Shown here: positions 46,513 through 55,450 of the stretch, in pieces
How positions within the stretch are numbered: position 1 is the stretch's first letter
How the letters are laid out: each line of letters opens with the position of its first letter
NCBI RefSeq assembly: GCF_003012735.1
Contig: NZ_PXYI01000001.1
Coordinates: 434,001 to 498,000, forward strand
Length of the DNA stretch: 64,000 bases
From: Allosphingosinicella deserti
Lineage (GTDB): Bacteria > Pseudomonadota > Alphaproteobacteria > Sphingomonadales > Sphingomonadaceae
Direction: 5' to 3'
The notes under the pieces: generated by a model
Databases searched by the model: none
Told to the model about the DNA's origin: nothing
The model's input: the letters and a program-made list of their open reading frames with translations, nothing else
Made by a program: the position numbers and the translations under genes

Positions 46513-47151
46513 CTAGTTCGGCAGGAACGCGAACACCGAGGTGCGGCGCTTCACGCCGCCGGAGCGCTCGGCGATTTCGTAATTGGCGAGGGCACGAAGG
46601 TTTCCGACCGGCAGGCCGCGGCGCCAAGGATCGCCGACGATCACCTGCGCGCCCGCCGTCGACCATCGCTGGAGGCAGGCGGTTACCCCGGCTGCAAGAT
46701 CAAGATCGTAGAACAGGTCCCCGACGAGGACGAGGTTCGCTCCGGCCCGGGGGGCGCGGGTGATGTCCTCGTGACGCAGGGTGAGTTCGACCCGATTGGC
46801 GCGGGCGTTGAGTCCGGCCGCGACCATCGCATAGGGATCGACGTCGACTGCCATGACCGAGACCGCGCCGACCTTCGCGGCGGCGATCGCGACCAGCCCC
46901 GATCCGCAGCCAAGGTCGAGCACCTCTTTCCCGGCGACGAGCTCGGGATTGTCGAGAAGAAAGCGCGCCAGGGCGAGGCCGCCGGTCCAGGCGTAGGCCC
47001 AGTAAGGCGTGGTGAACGCATCATCCTCGGCAGCGAGGCGGCCGAGCCCGCTGGTCGGCTTCGCCTGATGCAACCGTATCTCCGGTACGAACGGGAGCGG
47101 CTCGAGAGGCAGGTGCGTCTCGATGAAACGGGTGCGTTCGGCGTGGTTCAC
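46513..47151 (-). CDS. Class I SAM methyltransferase, ETFB-lysine/nicotinamide N-methylase-like
   Basis: 212 residues. 'VLDLGCGSGLVAIAAAKVGA' is the SAM-binding loop, 'DVDPYAM' binds the SAM ribose, and 'VGDLFYD' is the post-motif typical of the METTL20/NNMT-like family of protein-lysine or nicotinamide N-methyltransferases. In alphaproteobacteria relatives methylate the electron-transfer flavoprotein beta subunit. That target is inference. Confidence 0.82.
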   Translation of the reverse strand: MNHAERTRFIETHLPLEPLPFVPEIRLHQAKPTSGLGRLAAEDDAFTTPYWAYAWTGGLALARFLLDNPELVAGKEVLDLGCGSGLVAIAAAKVGAVSVMAVDVDPYAMVAAGLNARANRVELTLRHEDITRAPRAGANLVLVGDLFYDLDLAAGVTACLQRWSTAGAQVIVGDPWRRGLPVGNLRALANYEIAERSGGVKRRTSVFAFLPN

Positions 47152-47216
47152 GCGTCGGCCGTACAGGGAGGGAGTGACAAGGGACAGCGCGGCGAGCCCT
47201 CGGATCCAAGTGTCCG

Positions 47217-47606
47217 TCAGCGGCCCCCCGGCGGCCCGGCTGCGGCGCCTTGTTGGGATCGAGTCACCGCGCTGCGCAAGGCTAGGGTCCGCGCCTGAAG
47301 CTCCCGCGATTCCGCCCCGGAGAGCCCGTCTCGCCCGTAGCGCCCGGCCAGCCTGCCGATCTGGCGCGCCTCCCGGTTGAGACGGCGCGCTTCCCCGCGG
47401 CTGATCGTTCCGCTTGCGCGCGCCCGGTCGACTCCGTCGCGGATGCCTCGCAACTCGCCCCTGAGCGGCGGGGCGCCGAGGCTGCTGTCACCGATGAACG
47501 GGTTGGCAGGTCCGACACTCTCATAATCGTGACGCCCGGCGATCTGGGCGGCAGCGGGCGCGGTTGCAGCGAGGCCAAGGATACAGAGAAAGACTGAGAA
47601 GCGCAT
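47217..47606 (-). CDS. Small exported hypothetical protein, 129 aa
   Basis: The signal peptide ends at 'PAAAQI'. The mature part is Arg/Ala/Gly-rich and helical, with repeated 'RxLNREARQIGRLAGRYG'-like basic stretches that would form an amphipathic helix. I do not recognise a family. A TTGACG box at about 47677 on the minus strand followed 17 bases on by GTTAAG is a weak promoter candidate. Confidence 0.65.
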   Translation of the reverse strand: MRFSVFLCILGLAATAPAAAQIAGRHDYESVGPANPFIGDSSLGAPPLRGELRGIRDGVDRARASGTISRGEARRLNREARQIGRLAGRYGRDGLSGAESRELQARTLALRSAVTRSQQGAAAGPPGGR

Positions 47607-47673
47607 CGGCAGGCTCCTTCCGGGAAGGCGTAATCTCGCCGAGCCAAGCTTAACCGGCGCCTAACGCGACCCG

Positions 47674-49053
47674 TCAAACAAAGGCATGGCCACGCCGCGC
47701 GGCCTGAATGAGGAGCGCATCGAGACGACGGGTTTCGCGGAGCACGGCGTCGCGAGACCGGGAGCCACCGAGGGAGATGCGCAGCCCCTGGTATGGCGGC
47801 TCCGCGCCGGCGCAGAAGCTCGAACCCGGCGCCACCGGAATACCCGATGCAACAGCCTGCGCCGCGAGATCGGCGGCGGCGAGCCCGGCATCGAGCTTAA
47901 GCCAAAGGTGATATCCTTCCGGCCGATGGCGCAAATCAGTACCGGCAAGGATCTTCGCCGCGGCGGCGCTGCGGGCGGCCGCTTCCGCGCGCACCGCTGC
48001 GACCAGTCTCACGAACGTTCCGTCCGCAAGCCAGCGCGTCACCAAGGCGAGGTTGAGCGGTGGCGGCATGATTGCGGTTTCGTGGATATCGCCGGCGAGC
48101 CGTGCCGCTCCGCGCACGTCGGGTGCCCGTACGAAGCCGACGCGCAGGCTTGGTGACAGGATCTTGGAGACGCTCGTGACATGCCAGGTCCGCTCCGGCG
48201 CCAAAGCCGCGATCGGGGGAAGGGGATCGTCCGGCAAACGCCCGTAAGGATCGTCCTCGATGATCGGGATTCCGAAACGGCGCGCGACGTCGGCAATGTC
48301 CTCCCGCCGGCGAAGGCTCATCGTCGCGGTGGTCGGATTGTCGTTGGTCGGAATGACGTACAGCGCAGCGAGCGACGTGCGTGATGCGACACGTTCGATG
48401 GCGTCGGGGAGAATGCCTTCACCATCCACCTCCAGCGGCAGCAACGGGGCGCCGAATCGGCGGGCGAGGGCGATCAGTCCGGGGTAAGTGAAGCAGCCCG
48501 CCGCAACGGGCTTGCCGCCGCCAAGCAGCAACCCACAGACGGCGTGGAGGCCGTTCTGCGCGCCGGCGGTGACGACCAGTTCGTCGGGTATGATGCCCGG
48601 GATCGTGCGCGCCAGGAACCGGCTGACCGCGGCACGATCGGCCTCGCTTCCGCCGCTCGGCTGATAGTGGAGCGACGGCGCTCCGCCGTCGAACAGGGCC
48701 TGGATGCCGGACATGATCGCGCGCTGCAGCTGGCCGCCCTCTGGCTCCGGAGGCATGTTCATCCCGCTTGCGGCCTCGGAGGCAAGTGCCGCCGGCGCAA
48801 TCGGAACGACAGCGGTGCCGCGGACGAAGCTGCCGCGCCGGCCGTCGCTGTCGATCAGCCCGCGCCGCGCCGCTTCGGCATAAGCGCGGGTCACCGTGGT
48901 GAGATCGACGCCGAGTGCCTGGGCAAGCTCGCGCTGGCTCGGCAGCCTGTCCCCCGCGGCAATCCGGCCGTTCGCCACGTCGCGGGCCAGCGCGTCGGCG
49001 ATCGCCCGGTAGATCGGGCCGGCCGAAGTAGCGAGTTGGGGGTTCCAGGTCAC
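47674..49053 (-). CDS. MocR-family regulator: GntR HTH fused to PLP aminotransferase domain
   Basis: 459 residues from the GTG at 49053, preceded by GGGAG with five-base spacing; an ATG at 49095 falls inside the promoter. Residues 10-80 form a GntR winged helix ('RLPSQRELAQALGVDLTTVTRAY', key S-Q-R-E-L-A). The rest is a fold-type I aminotransferase with PLP Lys297 in 'SVSKILSPSLRVG'. MocR proteins use PLP or PLP adducts as effectors to control vitamin B6, GABA or taurine genes. No such target lies adjacent, so it may control itself and the divergent DUF983 gene. Confidence 0.88.
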   Translation of the reverse strand: MTWNPQLATSAGPIYRAIADALARDVANGRIAAGDRLPSQRELAQALGVDLTTVTRAYAEAARRGLIDSDGRRGSFVRGTAVVPIAPAALASEAASGMNMPPEPEGGQLQRAIMSGIQALFDGGAPSLHYQPSGGSEADRAAVSRFLARTIPGIIPDELVVTAGAQNGLHAVCGLLLGGGKPVAAGCFTYPGLIALARRFGAPLLPLEVDGEGILPDAIERVASRTSLAALYVIPTNDNPTTATMSLRRREDIADVARRFGIPIIEDDPYGRLPDDPLPPIAALAPERTWHVTSVSKILSPSLRVGFVRAPDVRGAARLAGDIHETAIMPPPLNLALVTRWLADGTFVRLVAAVRAEAAARSAAAAKILAGTDLRHRPEGYHLWLKLDAGLAAADLAAQAVASGIPVAPGSSFCAGAEPPYQGLRISLGGSRSRDAVLRETRRLDALLIQAARRGHAFV

Positions 49054-49069
49054 TGCATCTCCCTTGATC

Positions 49070-49121
49070 TGTATGGCTTTCTCATATATATTCATGCATA
49101 CAAACTTGCAATATTGTATGG
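49070..49121 (-). promoter_or_regulatory. Promoter and putative MocR operator between the regulator and DUF983
   Basis: The minus-strand promoter has TTGCAA (49111-49106), 17 bases and TATATG (49088-49083). Around it are three copies of one box: TGTATGG at 49070-49076 and 49115-49121 in direct orientation, and inverted CATACAA at 49097-49103. Direct plus inverted boxes straddling the promoter are the arrangement used by characterised MocR regulators such as GabR. Confidence 0.6.
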
Positions 49122-49158
49122 ATGGCATCCGGTGATCGACAGGGAGGAGGCGCGCTTC

Positions 49159-49542
49159 GTGGACGCGCAGGGCAAAGTCTGGCCAAAGCTCGATCCCCAC
49201 AAAACGGGGCCATTCGGCCGTTGCCCCCGCTGCGGCGAGGGCCATATCTTCCAGGGATTCCTGAAGATCCGGAGCGCGTGCGAGGTTTGCGGCCTGGATT
49301 ATTCCTTCGCCGAGCCGGCCGACGGGCCCGCCTTCTTCGTGCAGATGTTTACCTGCATTCCGGCCGTGCTCTGGATCCTGCTGCTGGAGATCTTCGCCAG
49401 TCCGCCATTGTGGGTGCACGTCGTTACCGGTCTGCCGCTGCTGATCGTCACCTGCGTTCTGCCGCTGCGCCCGCTCAAGGGCTGGCTGGTCGCCAGCCAG
49501 TTCTACTTCAAGGCTCAGGAGGGGCGGCTGGCGCGGGAGTGA
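49159..49542 (+). CDS. DUF983 family small membrane protein
   Basis: 127 residues from the GTG at 49159, with GGAGG eight bases upstream; a GTG at 49132 is the alternative. Two CxxC pairs, 'CPRC' and 'CEVC', form a zinc-ribbon-like knuckle at the N-terminus. Two membrane segments follow ('PAVLWILLLEIF', 'LPLLIVTCVLPL'). The spacing 'GEGHIFQGFLK...C..C...Y' is diagnostic for DUF983, of unknown function and widespread in alphaproteobacteria. Confidence 0.88.
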   Translation: MDAQGKVWPKLDPHKTGPFGRCPRCGEGHIFQGFLKIRSACEVCGLDYSFAEPADGPAFFVQMFTCIPAVLWILLLEIFASPPLWVHVVTGLPLLIVTCVLPLRPLKGWLVASQFYFKAQEGRLARE

Positions 49543-49761
49543 AGGAAGCGGCGTCACACGACGCGATCATCGGCAGGTTGTCGGCAGTAACGTCGATGCC
49601 TCGCAACGTGGCTATTAGCTGATAACAGTCATGGCGTACTGAATGTTGTCCGCATTCGAGGCGCTTTTTCCTCCATCTTCGGCTGAATTTTTAGTCCGAG
49701 ACTATTGTTAGGCTTCATCGAGGGGTCCATCCTGCACGTTCGCGTGTGGGGAGATTCGACG

Positions 49762-51006
49762 ATGAAAGCGTTGAAGTTCGTACTTGGGGCAGCGCTGGCT
49801 GCGTTCGCGGCGACACCGGCTTCGGCGGACGTGGTCTGCGAGTGGATGGGGTTTGCCGATGGCGTCATCACCGCGGCCACGCCGACCGGAACACCGCGAG
49901 CGCCTGAGCGCGACCGGGCATCGACCCAGGTCGCGCTCGCCATGTTCGAGGCCCTGAATGCGATCGACCGACGCTACGAAAGCTATCTTGGCGTTCCTGC
50001 CGGCGATCCGAAGGCGTCGCAGGATGCCGCGGCTGCGACGGCTGCCTACCAGGTTCTCCTCGCCCATTTCCCGAGCCAGAAGACCGCACTCGAGGAGAGC
50101 TGGCTGCTCGCGCTCGACGGCATTCGCGACGTGTCCGCCCGTGAAAAGGGCAAGGCGATCGGCGATGAAGCGGCGAAGGCAGCGCTTGCCGCAGGGGGCA
50201 TCGACCCCGCAATCACGCAAAATCCGTACAAGCCCCGCGCCCAGCCGGGTGTGTGGACGGCCGTGCAGATGCCGGTCATCGAGCCGTTCGACGTCGCCTT
50301 CAAGCCGTGGGTGCTGAAGCGGGTCGATGCGGTGCGGCCCGGCCCGCCGCCGGCGCTCGACAGCGCCCGATGGGCGCGGGACTATGACGAGGTGAAGAGG
50401 CTCGGCGGCAAGACCAGCACCGAGCGCACACCGCACCAAACGCTGATGGCCCGTTACCGGATCACGCCGAACATGATGCCATCGTTCCGGATGATCGCGG
50501 ACGCTCCCGGCCGTTCACTCGTCCAGAATGCACGTTTGTTCGCATTGCTCGAGATGTCCGCCGACGATGCCGGAATGGCCACTGCCGAAGCCAAGCTTCA
50601 CTATAATTTCTGGCGGCCGGTGATCGCCATCCGCAGCGCCGAGACGGACGGGAACGACGCAACGGCGCCGGAGCCGGCCTGGGAGCCGTTGGTTCCGACG
50701 CCCAATCATCCGGAATATCCGTGCGGCCATTGCACCTACGCGGCAGTCGCAGCCGCCGTGCTCAAAGCGGAGGTCGGCAATGCTCCGCCCGGCGGGGTCC
50801 GGGTCGCCTCCCGCTCCATCCAGATGAGCAACGTGCAGGTGCTGCCGACCTTCGACGATTGGGTCCGCGAAGTCTCACTGTCGCGCACACTTGGCGGCGT
50901 TCACTACCGCTTCTCGAATGAGGCGGGCGAAGAGATCGGACGCAAGGTCGGTGAGTTGGCAGTGGCAAATCTGATGCGTCCCCTCCCAAAGTCGGGAGGG
51001 AAATAG
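49762..51006 (+). CDS. Exported PAP2 / vanadium-haloperoxidase-like phosphatase
   Basis: 414 residues from the ATG at 49762 with GGGGAG upstream; the signal peptide ends 'TPASAD'. The three-part PAP2 signature is present: 'KLHYNFWRPVIAIR' (Lys and Arg-Pro), 'PEYPCGHC' (normally P-S-G-H) and 'SRTLGGVHYRFS' (Ser-Arg and His). Vanadium-dependent haloperoxidases and acid phosphatases share this site. The Ser-to-Cys change and a following Cys in motif 2 are unusual. The 219 bases upstream are non-coding with an A/T-rich patch near 49680. Confidence 0.82.
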   Translation: MKALKFVLGAALAAFAATPASADVVCEWMGFADGVITAATPTGTPRAPERDRASTQVALAMFEALNAIDRRYESYLGVPAGDPKASQDAAAATAAYQVLLAHFPSQKTALEESWLLALDGIRDVSAREKGKAIGDEAAKAALAAGGIDPAITQNPYKPRAQPGVWTAVQMPVIEPFDVAFKPWVLKRVDAVRPGPPPALDSARWARDYDEVKRLGGKTSTERTPHQTLMARYRITPNMMPSFRMIADAPGRSLVQNARLFALLEMSADDAGMATAEAKLHYNFWRPVIAIRSAETDGNDATAPEPAWEPLVPTPNHPEYPCGHCTYAAVAAAVLKAEVGNAPPGGVRVASRSIQMSNVQVLPTFDDWVREVSLSRTLGGVHYRFSNEAGEEIGRKVGELAVANLMRPLPKSGGK

Positions 51007-51083
51007 ACCGGCCAATCGGGACCCACGGCATGCTGTAGCCGCAGCTGTTCCAAGCCCAACGACCGCCTGTTCTTTTTTTGCGC

Positions 51084-51108
51084 GGAACCGAGCGGCGTCG
51101 GCATCGTA
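51084..51108 (+). promoter_or_regulatory. EcfG-type stress promoter candidate upstream of DUF4142
   Basis: GGAAC (51084-51088), 16 bases, then CGTA (51105-51108). It fits GGAAC-N16-CGTT with one mismatch and lies 44 bases before the ATG. Confidence 0.55.
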
Positions 51109-51152
51109 TGTATGCCGAGCGGGGAAAGAACCTCGTAGGGAGATGGGAACAC

Positions 51153-51746
51153 ATGAAAACTCTTTTGCTCGCGGCAAGCGCGGCCTTGCTCGCGACCGCC
51201 TGTTCGTCCACGTCCGAGGATGAAACCGCAGCTGCCCCGAGCGAGGCGGCGCCCGCCGGTATGCCGGCAACCGAATATGTCTCGACCGCTGCAAGCAGCG
51301 ACATGTTCGAAATTCAATCCGGCCAGTTGGCCCTGCAGCGGTCGTGCGATCCGGCCGTCCGCCAATTCGCCCAGATGCTCGTCGACGATCACACCCGCAC
51401 CACCGCGCAGGTGACTCAGGCCGCGCAGACGGATGGCGTGACGCCGCCGCCGCCGCAGATGATGCCGCGCCACATGGAAATGCTGCAGCGCTTGCAGGCG
51501 ACGGGCCCGGGCGGCTTCGAAGCCGCGTTCCGGAACGAGCAGACCACGGCGCACCAGGAGGCGCTGACCCTGCATCAGACCTACTCGCAGGACGGCGACC
51601 GGCCGGCGCTGCGCACGGTGGCGTCGCAGGCTGTGCCGGTGATCCAGATGCACCTCAATCAGGTGCAGAGCCTGCCGAGCACGGCCGCGTGCGCAACCCA
51701 AGCCCCGGCACCGACGACGGACCGCAGGCGCGGCGAGCGCGGCTGA
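51153..51746 (+). CDS. DUF4142 family lipoprotein
   Basis: 197 residues; the signal peptide ends in lipobox 'LATAC'. The mature part is the ferritin-like helical bundle of DUF4142: 'AASSDMFEIQSGQLAL', 'QFAQMLVDDHTRT' and 'HQEALTLHQTYSQDGD' with the conserved His/Asp residues. Function is not established; members are often stress-induced in alphaproteobacteria, which agrees with the upstream promoter. It ends seven bases before the L,D-transpeptidase start, so both may be stress-controlled. Confidence 0.88.
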   Translation: MKTLLLAASAALLATACSSTSEDETAAAPSEAAPAGMPATEYVSTAASSDMFEIQSGQLALQRSCDPAVRQFAQMLVDDHTRTTAQVTQAAQTDGVTPPPPQMMPRHMEMLQRLQATGPGGFEAAFRNEQTTAHQEALTLHQTYSQDGDRPALRTVASQAVPVIQMHLNQVQSLPSTAACATQAPAPTTDRRRGERG

Positions 51747-51753
51747 TCCGCGG

Positions 51754-53316
51754 ATGAAGGAGGGTCGGAAGACGCGGCGCTGCGCCGCGCGAGTGGTTGC
51801 GCTCGGCGCATTGCTGCTCGTAGCCTCGCAGGCCGCCTGGCAGGAGCCTCTGCACGCGGCCTCTCCCTCCTCGATCTTCGAGGGGGAGGTGCGCGCGTCT
51901 TCCGATCGCACGATGCGGCAGCTTTATGCCGCCCGAAACTATGCGCCATTGTGGTCCGAGGGCTCGCGCCTCTCCGATGCGGCCGAGGATGTGCTGGCGC
52001 GCCTCGAAACGGCCGATGCCGACGGGCTCGATCCTCGGGACTATCAGGTGAAGCGCCTGCGTGCGGCGTTCGACGACGCTGCGTCCTCGCCGAAGGACCT
52101 TGCCAGGGCCGAGGTGCAGCTGTCGCGCGCATTCCTCAAATATGCCCGTGACCTACGCCGCAGCCGCGCCGCCGACATGGTCTATGTCGATCCCGCGCTG
52201 ATCCCGACCGCACCTTCGCCGGGCACGGCGCTCGACCGTGCTTCCGGGGTCGGGCCCAAGAGCGCGTCGATGCAAGAGGCGTTGGGAACGCACCCGCTCT
52301 ACGAGCAGCTGCGCGAGGCGTATGTGCGTTGGCAGGATCGCTGGGGGGATCTTCCGCAGACGCGCATCTCCGAAGCGACTCCGCTGCGCGCGGGAGCGCG
52401 CGGCGAGCGTGTCGAGGATCTCCGCGTGCGGCTTGGTCTGCCGGCCGGCGATGTGTTCGATGCCGCGACGACGGCTGCGGTACGCGCGTTTCAGTCCGGC
52501 CACGGCCTGACCGCGACCGGCATTGCCGATGCGGCCACGATCGATATTCTCAACAGCGGCGCACGGTCGTTTGCGGCCAAGCTCCGCCTCAATCTGGAGC
52601 GCGCGCGCGCCTTGCCCACCGCGGCCAACCGCTATGTTCTGGTCGACGCCGCCGCACAGCGGCTGTGGATGTATCAGGATGGCCGGCCCGTCGATTCGAT
52701 GAAGGTGATCGTTGGCCGCGTCACCGAACCGACACCGATGCTTGCCGCCTACATCCGCTCCGCCGTGCTGAATCCGTACTGGAACGTGCCGCCCGACCTC
52801 GTTCAGACCCGGGTTGCGCCCAAGGTGCTGTCGCAGGGCCTCAATCACCTTCGTGCCGAACGCTACCAGGTGCTTTCCGACTGGTCGGACAATGCGAAGC
52901 CGGTCGACGCGAAGACGATCGACTGGCGCGCGGTCGCCCGCGGCGAGGTGGAGGTGCCGATGCGGCAATTGCCCGGACCGAAGAATTCGATGGGGAACAT
53001 GAAGTTCATGTTCCCCAATCAGTTCGGCGTCTACCTTCATGACACGCCCGACAAGCGGCTGTTTGGGGCCGCCGACCGAAAGCAGAGCGCGGGCTGTGTC
53101 CGCCTGGAGGACGCGCGGCGTCTTGGCCGCTGGCTGTTCGGACGAGTGCCGTCGACCAAGTCGAACGCCCCCGAGCAGTCGGTACCGCTGAAGTCGCCGG
53201 TCCCGGTCTACATCACCTATCTCACCGTTGCGCCGACCCCGGACGGGATCGCGCTGCGTGACGATATCTACGGGCGCGACGGCGAGGGCGGCACGAGGCT
53301 GGCTGGGCGGCGCTGA
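51754..53316 (+). CDS. L,D-transpeptidase (YkuD domain) with peptidoglycan-binding domain
   Basis: 520 residues with an N-terminal signal or anchor. Residues about 55-190 form the scaffolding domain seen in LdtD/YcbB, 210-270 a PG_binding_1 domain ('GARGERVEDLRVRLG'), and 295-470 the YkuD catalytic domain with His429 ('YLHDTP') and Cys448 ('SAGCVRLED'). It makes 3-3 cross-links or attaches proteins to peptidoglycan, resisting most beta-lactams. Adjacent stress promoter and DUF4142 gene suggest use under envelope stress. Confidence 0.9.
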   Translation: MKEGRKTRRCAARVVALGALLLVASQAAWQEPLHAASPSSIFEGEVRASSDRTMRQLYAARNYAPLWSEGSRLSDAAEDVLARLETADADGLDPRDYQVKRLRAAFDDAASSPKDLARAEVQLSRAFLKYARDLRRSRAADMVYVDPALIPTAPSPGTALDRASGVGPKSASMQEALGTHPLYEQLREAYVRWQDRWGDLPQTRISEATPLRAGARGERVEDLRVRLGLPAGDVFDAATTAAVRAFQSGHGLTATGIADAATIDILNSGARSFAAKLRLNLERARALPTAANRYVLVDAAAQRLWMYQDGRPVDSMKVIVGRVTEPTPMLAAYIRSAVLNPYWNVPPDLVQTRVAPKVLSQGLNHLRAERYQVLSDWSDNAKPVDAKTIDWRAVARGEVEVPMRQLPGPKNSMGNMKFMFPNQFGVYLHDTPDKRLFGAADRKQSAGCVRLEDARRLGRWLFGRVPSTKSNAPEQSVPLKSPVPVYITYLTVAPTPDGIALRDDIYGRDGEGGTRLAGRR

Positions 53317-53325
53317 CGCTTCAGA

Positions 53326-53347
53326 GGCCACGCATGTCAACGTGGCC
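53326..53347 (+). terminator. Hairpin after the L,D-transpeptidase gene
   Basis: GGCCACG (53326-53332) and CGTGGCC (53341-53347) form a perfect seven-base-pair stem with an eight-base loop, ten bases after the stop codon. No T-run follows. Confidence 0.35.
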
Positions 53348-53451
53348 ACCCCAAGGTTGCCGGCTCTGATGCCGGGCGACTTGCCTCCACCCGCTGGCCG
53401 TGACACATCTTCGGGAGAGATGGGCGGCGGTCTCGGCCGCGAAGGGGGCGC

Positions 53452-54369
53452 ATGACATTGCCGGTGCTGGAGCTGGTCGACCTCGGCAAGGTCTACCGCG
53501 GACGTAAAGGCGGCGTGCAGGCCGTCAAGGATGTCTCGATTTCGGTGGGCGCCGGCGAGGTCTACGGGTTTCTCGGGCCGAACGGTGCCGGCAAGAGCAC
53601 GACCATCCGCATGCTGCTCGGCCTGATCTCTCCGAGCGCCGGCGAGATCCATCTGTTCGGCGAACCGCTCCGCAACAATCCAGCGGTCCTTCGGCGGGTC
53701 GGATCGCTGGTCGACGGCGGCGCTTTCTATCCGTTCCTTTCCGGCCGCAAGAATCTGGAGGTGCTCGCCAGAACGCATGGCGCGGGCGCGGACAGGATCG
53801 ACGCCCTGCTCGAGCAGGTCGGCCTCTCCGACTCGGCCAAACGGCGGGTGAAAGGCTATTCGACGGGCATGCGGCAGCGGCTCGGAGTCGCCGCCGCCCT
53901 GCTCGGCGATCCCGATCTCGTCATCCTCGACGAGCCGGTGAACGGCCTCGATGCCGCCGGCATTCAGGAGATGCGCCTGCTGATCCGCAGCCTGGCGGCG
54001 GACCACGGCAAGACGGTGTTCCTGTCCAGTCACCTGCTCCACGAAGTGCAGCAGGTCTGCGATCGGATCGCGATCATCAGCCGCGGCGAGGTGATCCGCG
54101 AAGCGACGATCCGCGACCTGCTGGCTGCCGACGAAGGCCTGCGCCTTCAGGCGGCGCCGCTGGAGCTTGCCAGGTCCGTGATCGAGGAGCGCTGGGCGGT
54201 CGAACCCGACGGAGACACGATCCTCGTCCGCGCCACCCAGGATGAGGCGCCCGAAGTGGTAAGGCGGCTGGTCGGGGCAGGAATCGACATTTTCGGCCTG
54301 ACGCCGGAGCGCCGCAATCTGGAGGAGGTGTTCCTTTCCATCACGCAGGAGGAGGCCGCCGATGCTTGA
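53452..54369 (+). CDS. ABC transporter ATP-binding protein (ABC-2 type exporter)
   Basis: 305 residues. Walker A 'GPNGAGKST', signature 'YSTGMRQRLG' in place of LSGGQ, Walker B 'VILDEPVNGLD' and the switch His in 'LSSHLLHE' are intact. The C-terminal extension 220-305 is typical of DrrA/CcmA-like exporters, and closest in style to bacitracin/lantibiotic (BcrA) type subunits. It pairs with the overlapping permease gene. Confidence 0.92.
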   Translation: MTLPVLELVDLGKVYRGRKGGVQAVKDVSISVGAGEVYGFLGPNGAGKSTTIRMLLGLISPSAGEIHLFGEPLRNNPAVLRRVGSLVDGGAFYPFLSGRKNLEVLARTHGAGADRIDALLEQVGLSDSAKRRVKGYSTGMRQRLGVAAALLGDPDLVILDEPVNGLDAAGIQEMRLLIRSLAADHGKTVFLSSHLLHEVQQVCDRIAIISRGEVIREATIRDLLAADEGLRLQAAPLELARSVIEERWAVEPDGDTILVRATQDEAPEVVRRLVGAGIDIFGLTPERRNLEEVFLSITQEEAADA

Positions 54370-55213
54370 AGCCTTTGCCGCCGAGACGCTCAAATTCCGG
54401 CGTCACCGCGCCACCTGGTTCCTGGTGTGGATCTACCCGATCGGCTTCCTGCTGCTGTCGGTGCTGCTGATCTGCGTCGGTCTCATTCAGGCGCGGCCGG
54501 AGACGGCAGCGCCGGCCGCGTCCAAGTGGATCGAGAGCACGGCCGCTATCTGGTACGTGCCGCCGCACATGTTCGGCCGCTATCTGATCGCGGCGTTCGC
54601 GGCCTTCGTCTTCGCCGGGGAATATGGCTGGAACACGTGGAAGCTGGTGGTTCCGCATCGCTCCCGTAGCGCCCTCATCGCCGCAAAGTTCGCGATGACG
54701 TTCCTGTTCCTCTACGGCGCCTTCCTGCTCACCGGCCTGCTGACCTTGCTGATGGGTTGGATCGGCGACGTCGTCCTGGGTTCACCGATCCCGGAGGGGA
54801 TCACGGCCGCGGCGCTTGCGAAGGCGCAATATCTCGGCGCGGTCGCGGCACTGGCGCCGGTGCTGGTCACGATCGCCTATACCAGCCTTGCCGCCGTGCT
54901 GACGCGCTCGACGATCGCAGCTCTGGTCATCGGGCTGGTGGCGGTAACCGCGGAGCAGGCGTTTCTCGGTCTTGCACCGATCCTGTCGATCTACGCGCCG
55001 CGGCTCGTCTGGGGCTTGTACCAGCTGCTCCCCGGCTATCATTTCGACAATCTGTCGAGCTGGCTCGGCCAGGGCTCCGCTTCTCAAACCCGTCTACCCG
55101 AACTGGAGCCAATCGCCTGGTCCTGGCCGGCATCCCTCGCCCTGGTCGGCGCCTGGGTGGTGGGCGTAGCAGGGCTGACGTTCGTCAGCTTCAAGCGGCA
55201 GGATATCAATTGA
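54362..55213 (+). CDS. ABC-2 family permease
   Basis: 283 residues with six hydrophobic segments, first at about 20-42 and last at 258-276. The start lies eight bases inside the ATPase gene, so the two are translated together. With no substrate-binding protein, export is expected; the cargo is unknown. The layout resembles BcrB-like permeases of peptide antibiotic resistance. Confidence 0.88.
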   Translation: MLEAFAAETLKFRRHRATWFLVWIYPIGFLLLSVLLICVGLIQARPETAAPAASKWIESTAAIWYVPPHMFGRYLIAAFAAFVFAGEYGWNTWKLVVPHRSRSALIAAKFAMTFLFLYGAFLLTGLLTLLMGWIGDVVLGSPIPEGITAAALAKAQYLGAVAALAPVLVTIAYTSLAAVLTRSTIAALVIGLVAVTAEQAFLGLAPILSIYAPRLVWGLYQLLPGYHFDNLSSWLGQGSASQTRLPELEPIAWSWPASLALVGAWVVGVAGLTFVSFKRQDIN

Positions 55214-55255
55214 ATAGCGAGATGCCGTCCAACCTGGACTGATGGGGCGGACGCC

Positions 55256-55450
55256 TCAGGCGGCGGTCCTCGACGGCGTGGTGTCGTTGTTGCTCCGCGC
55301 CGCGGCGCGCGGCTCGGCACTGCCGCCGGCATGGGTCCGGCGCAGCCAGATATCGATCGAGCGGCTGAGGTTGGCACGCAGTTGCTGCTGGACGATCCGG
55401 CCGTCTTGCTCGTCGGACGAAGCAACGAGCGGGTCATTGAGCGGCACCAT
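55256..55450 (-). CDS. Small hypothetical protein, 64 aa
   Basis: Start at ATG 55450 with GGAAG upstream; the longer open frame beyond it crosses the structured RNA region and is not coding in style. The product is hydrophilic and polar ('SSDEQDGRIVQQQLRANLSRSIDIWLRR') with a likely amphipathic helix; no family is recognised. It is convergent with the ABC permease gene. Confidence 0.5.
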   Translation of the reverse strand: MVPLNDPLVASSDEQDGRIVQQQLRANLSRSIDIWLRRTHAGGSAEPRAAARSNNDTTPSRTAA

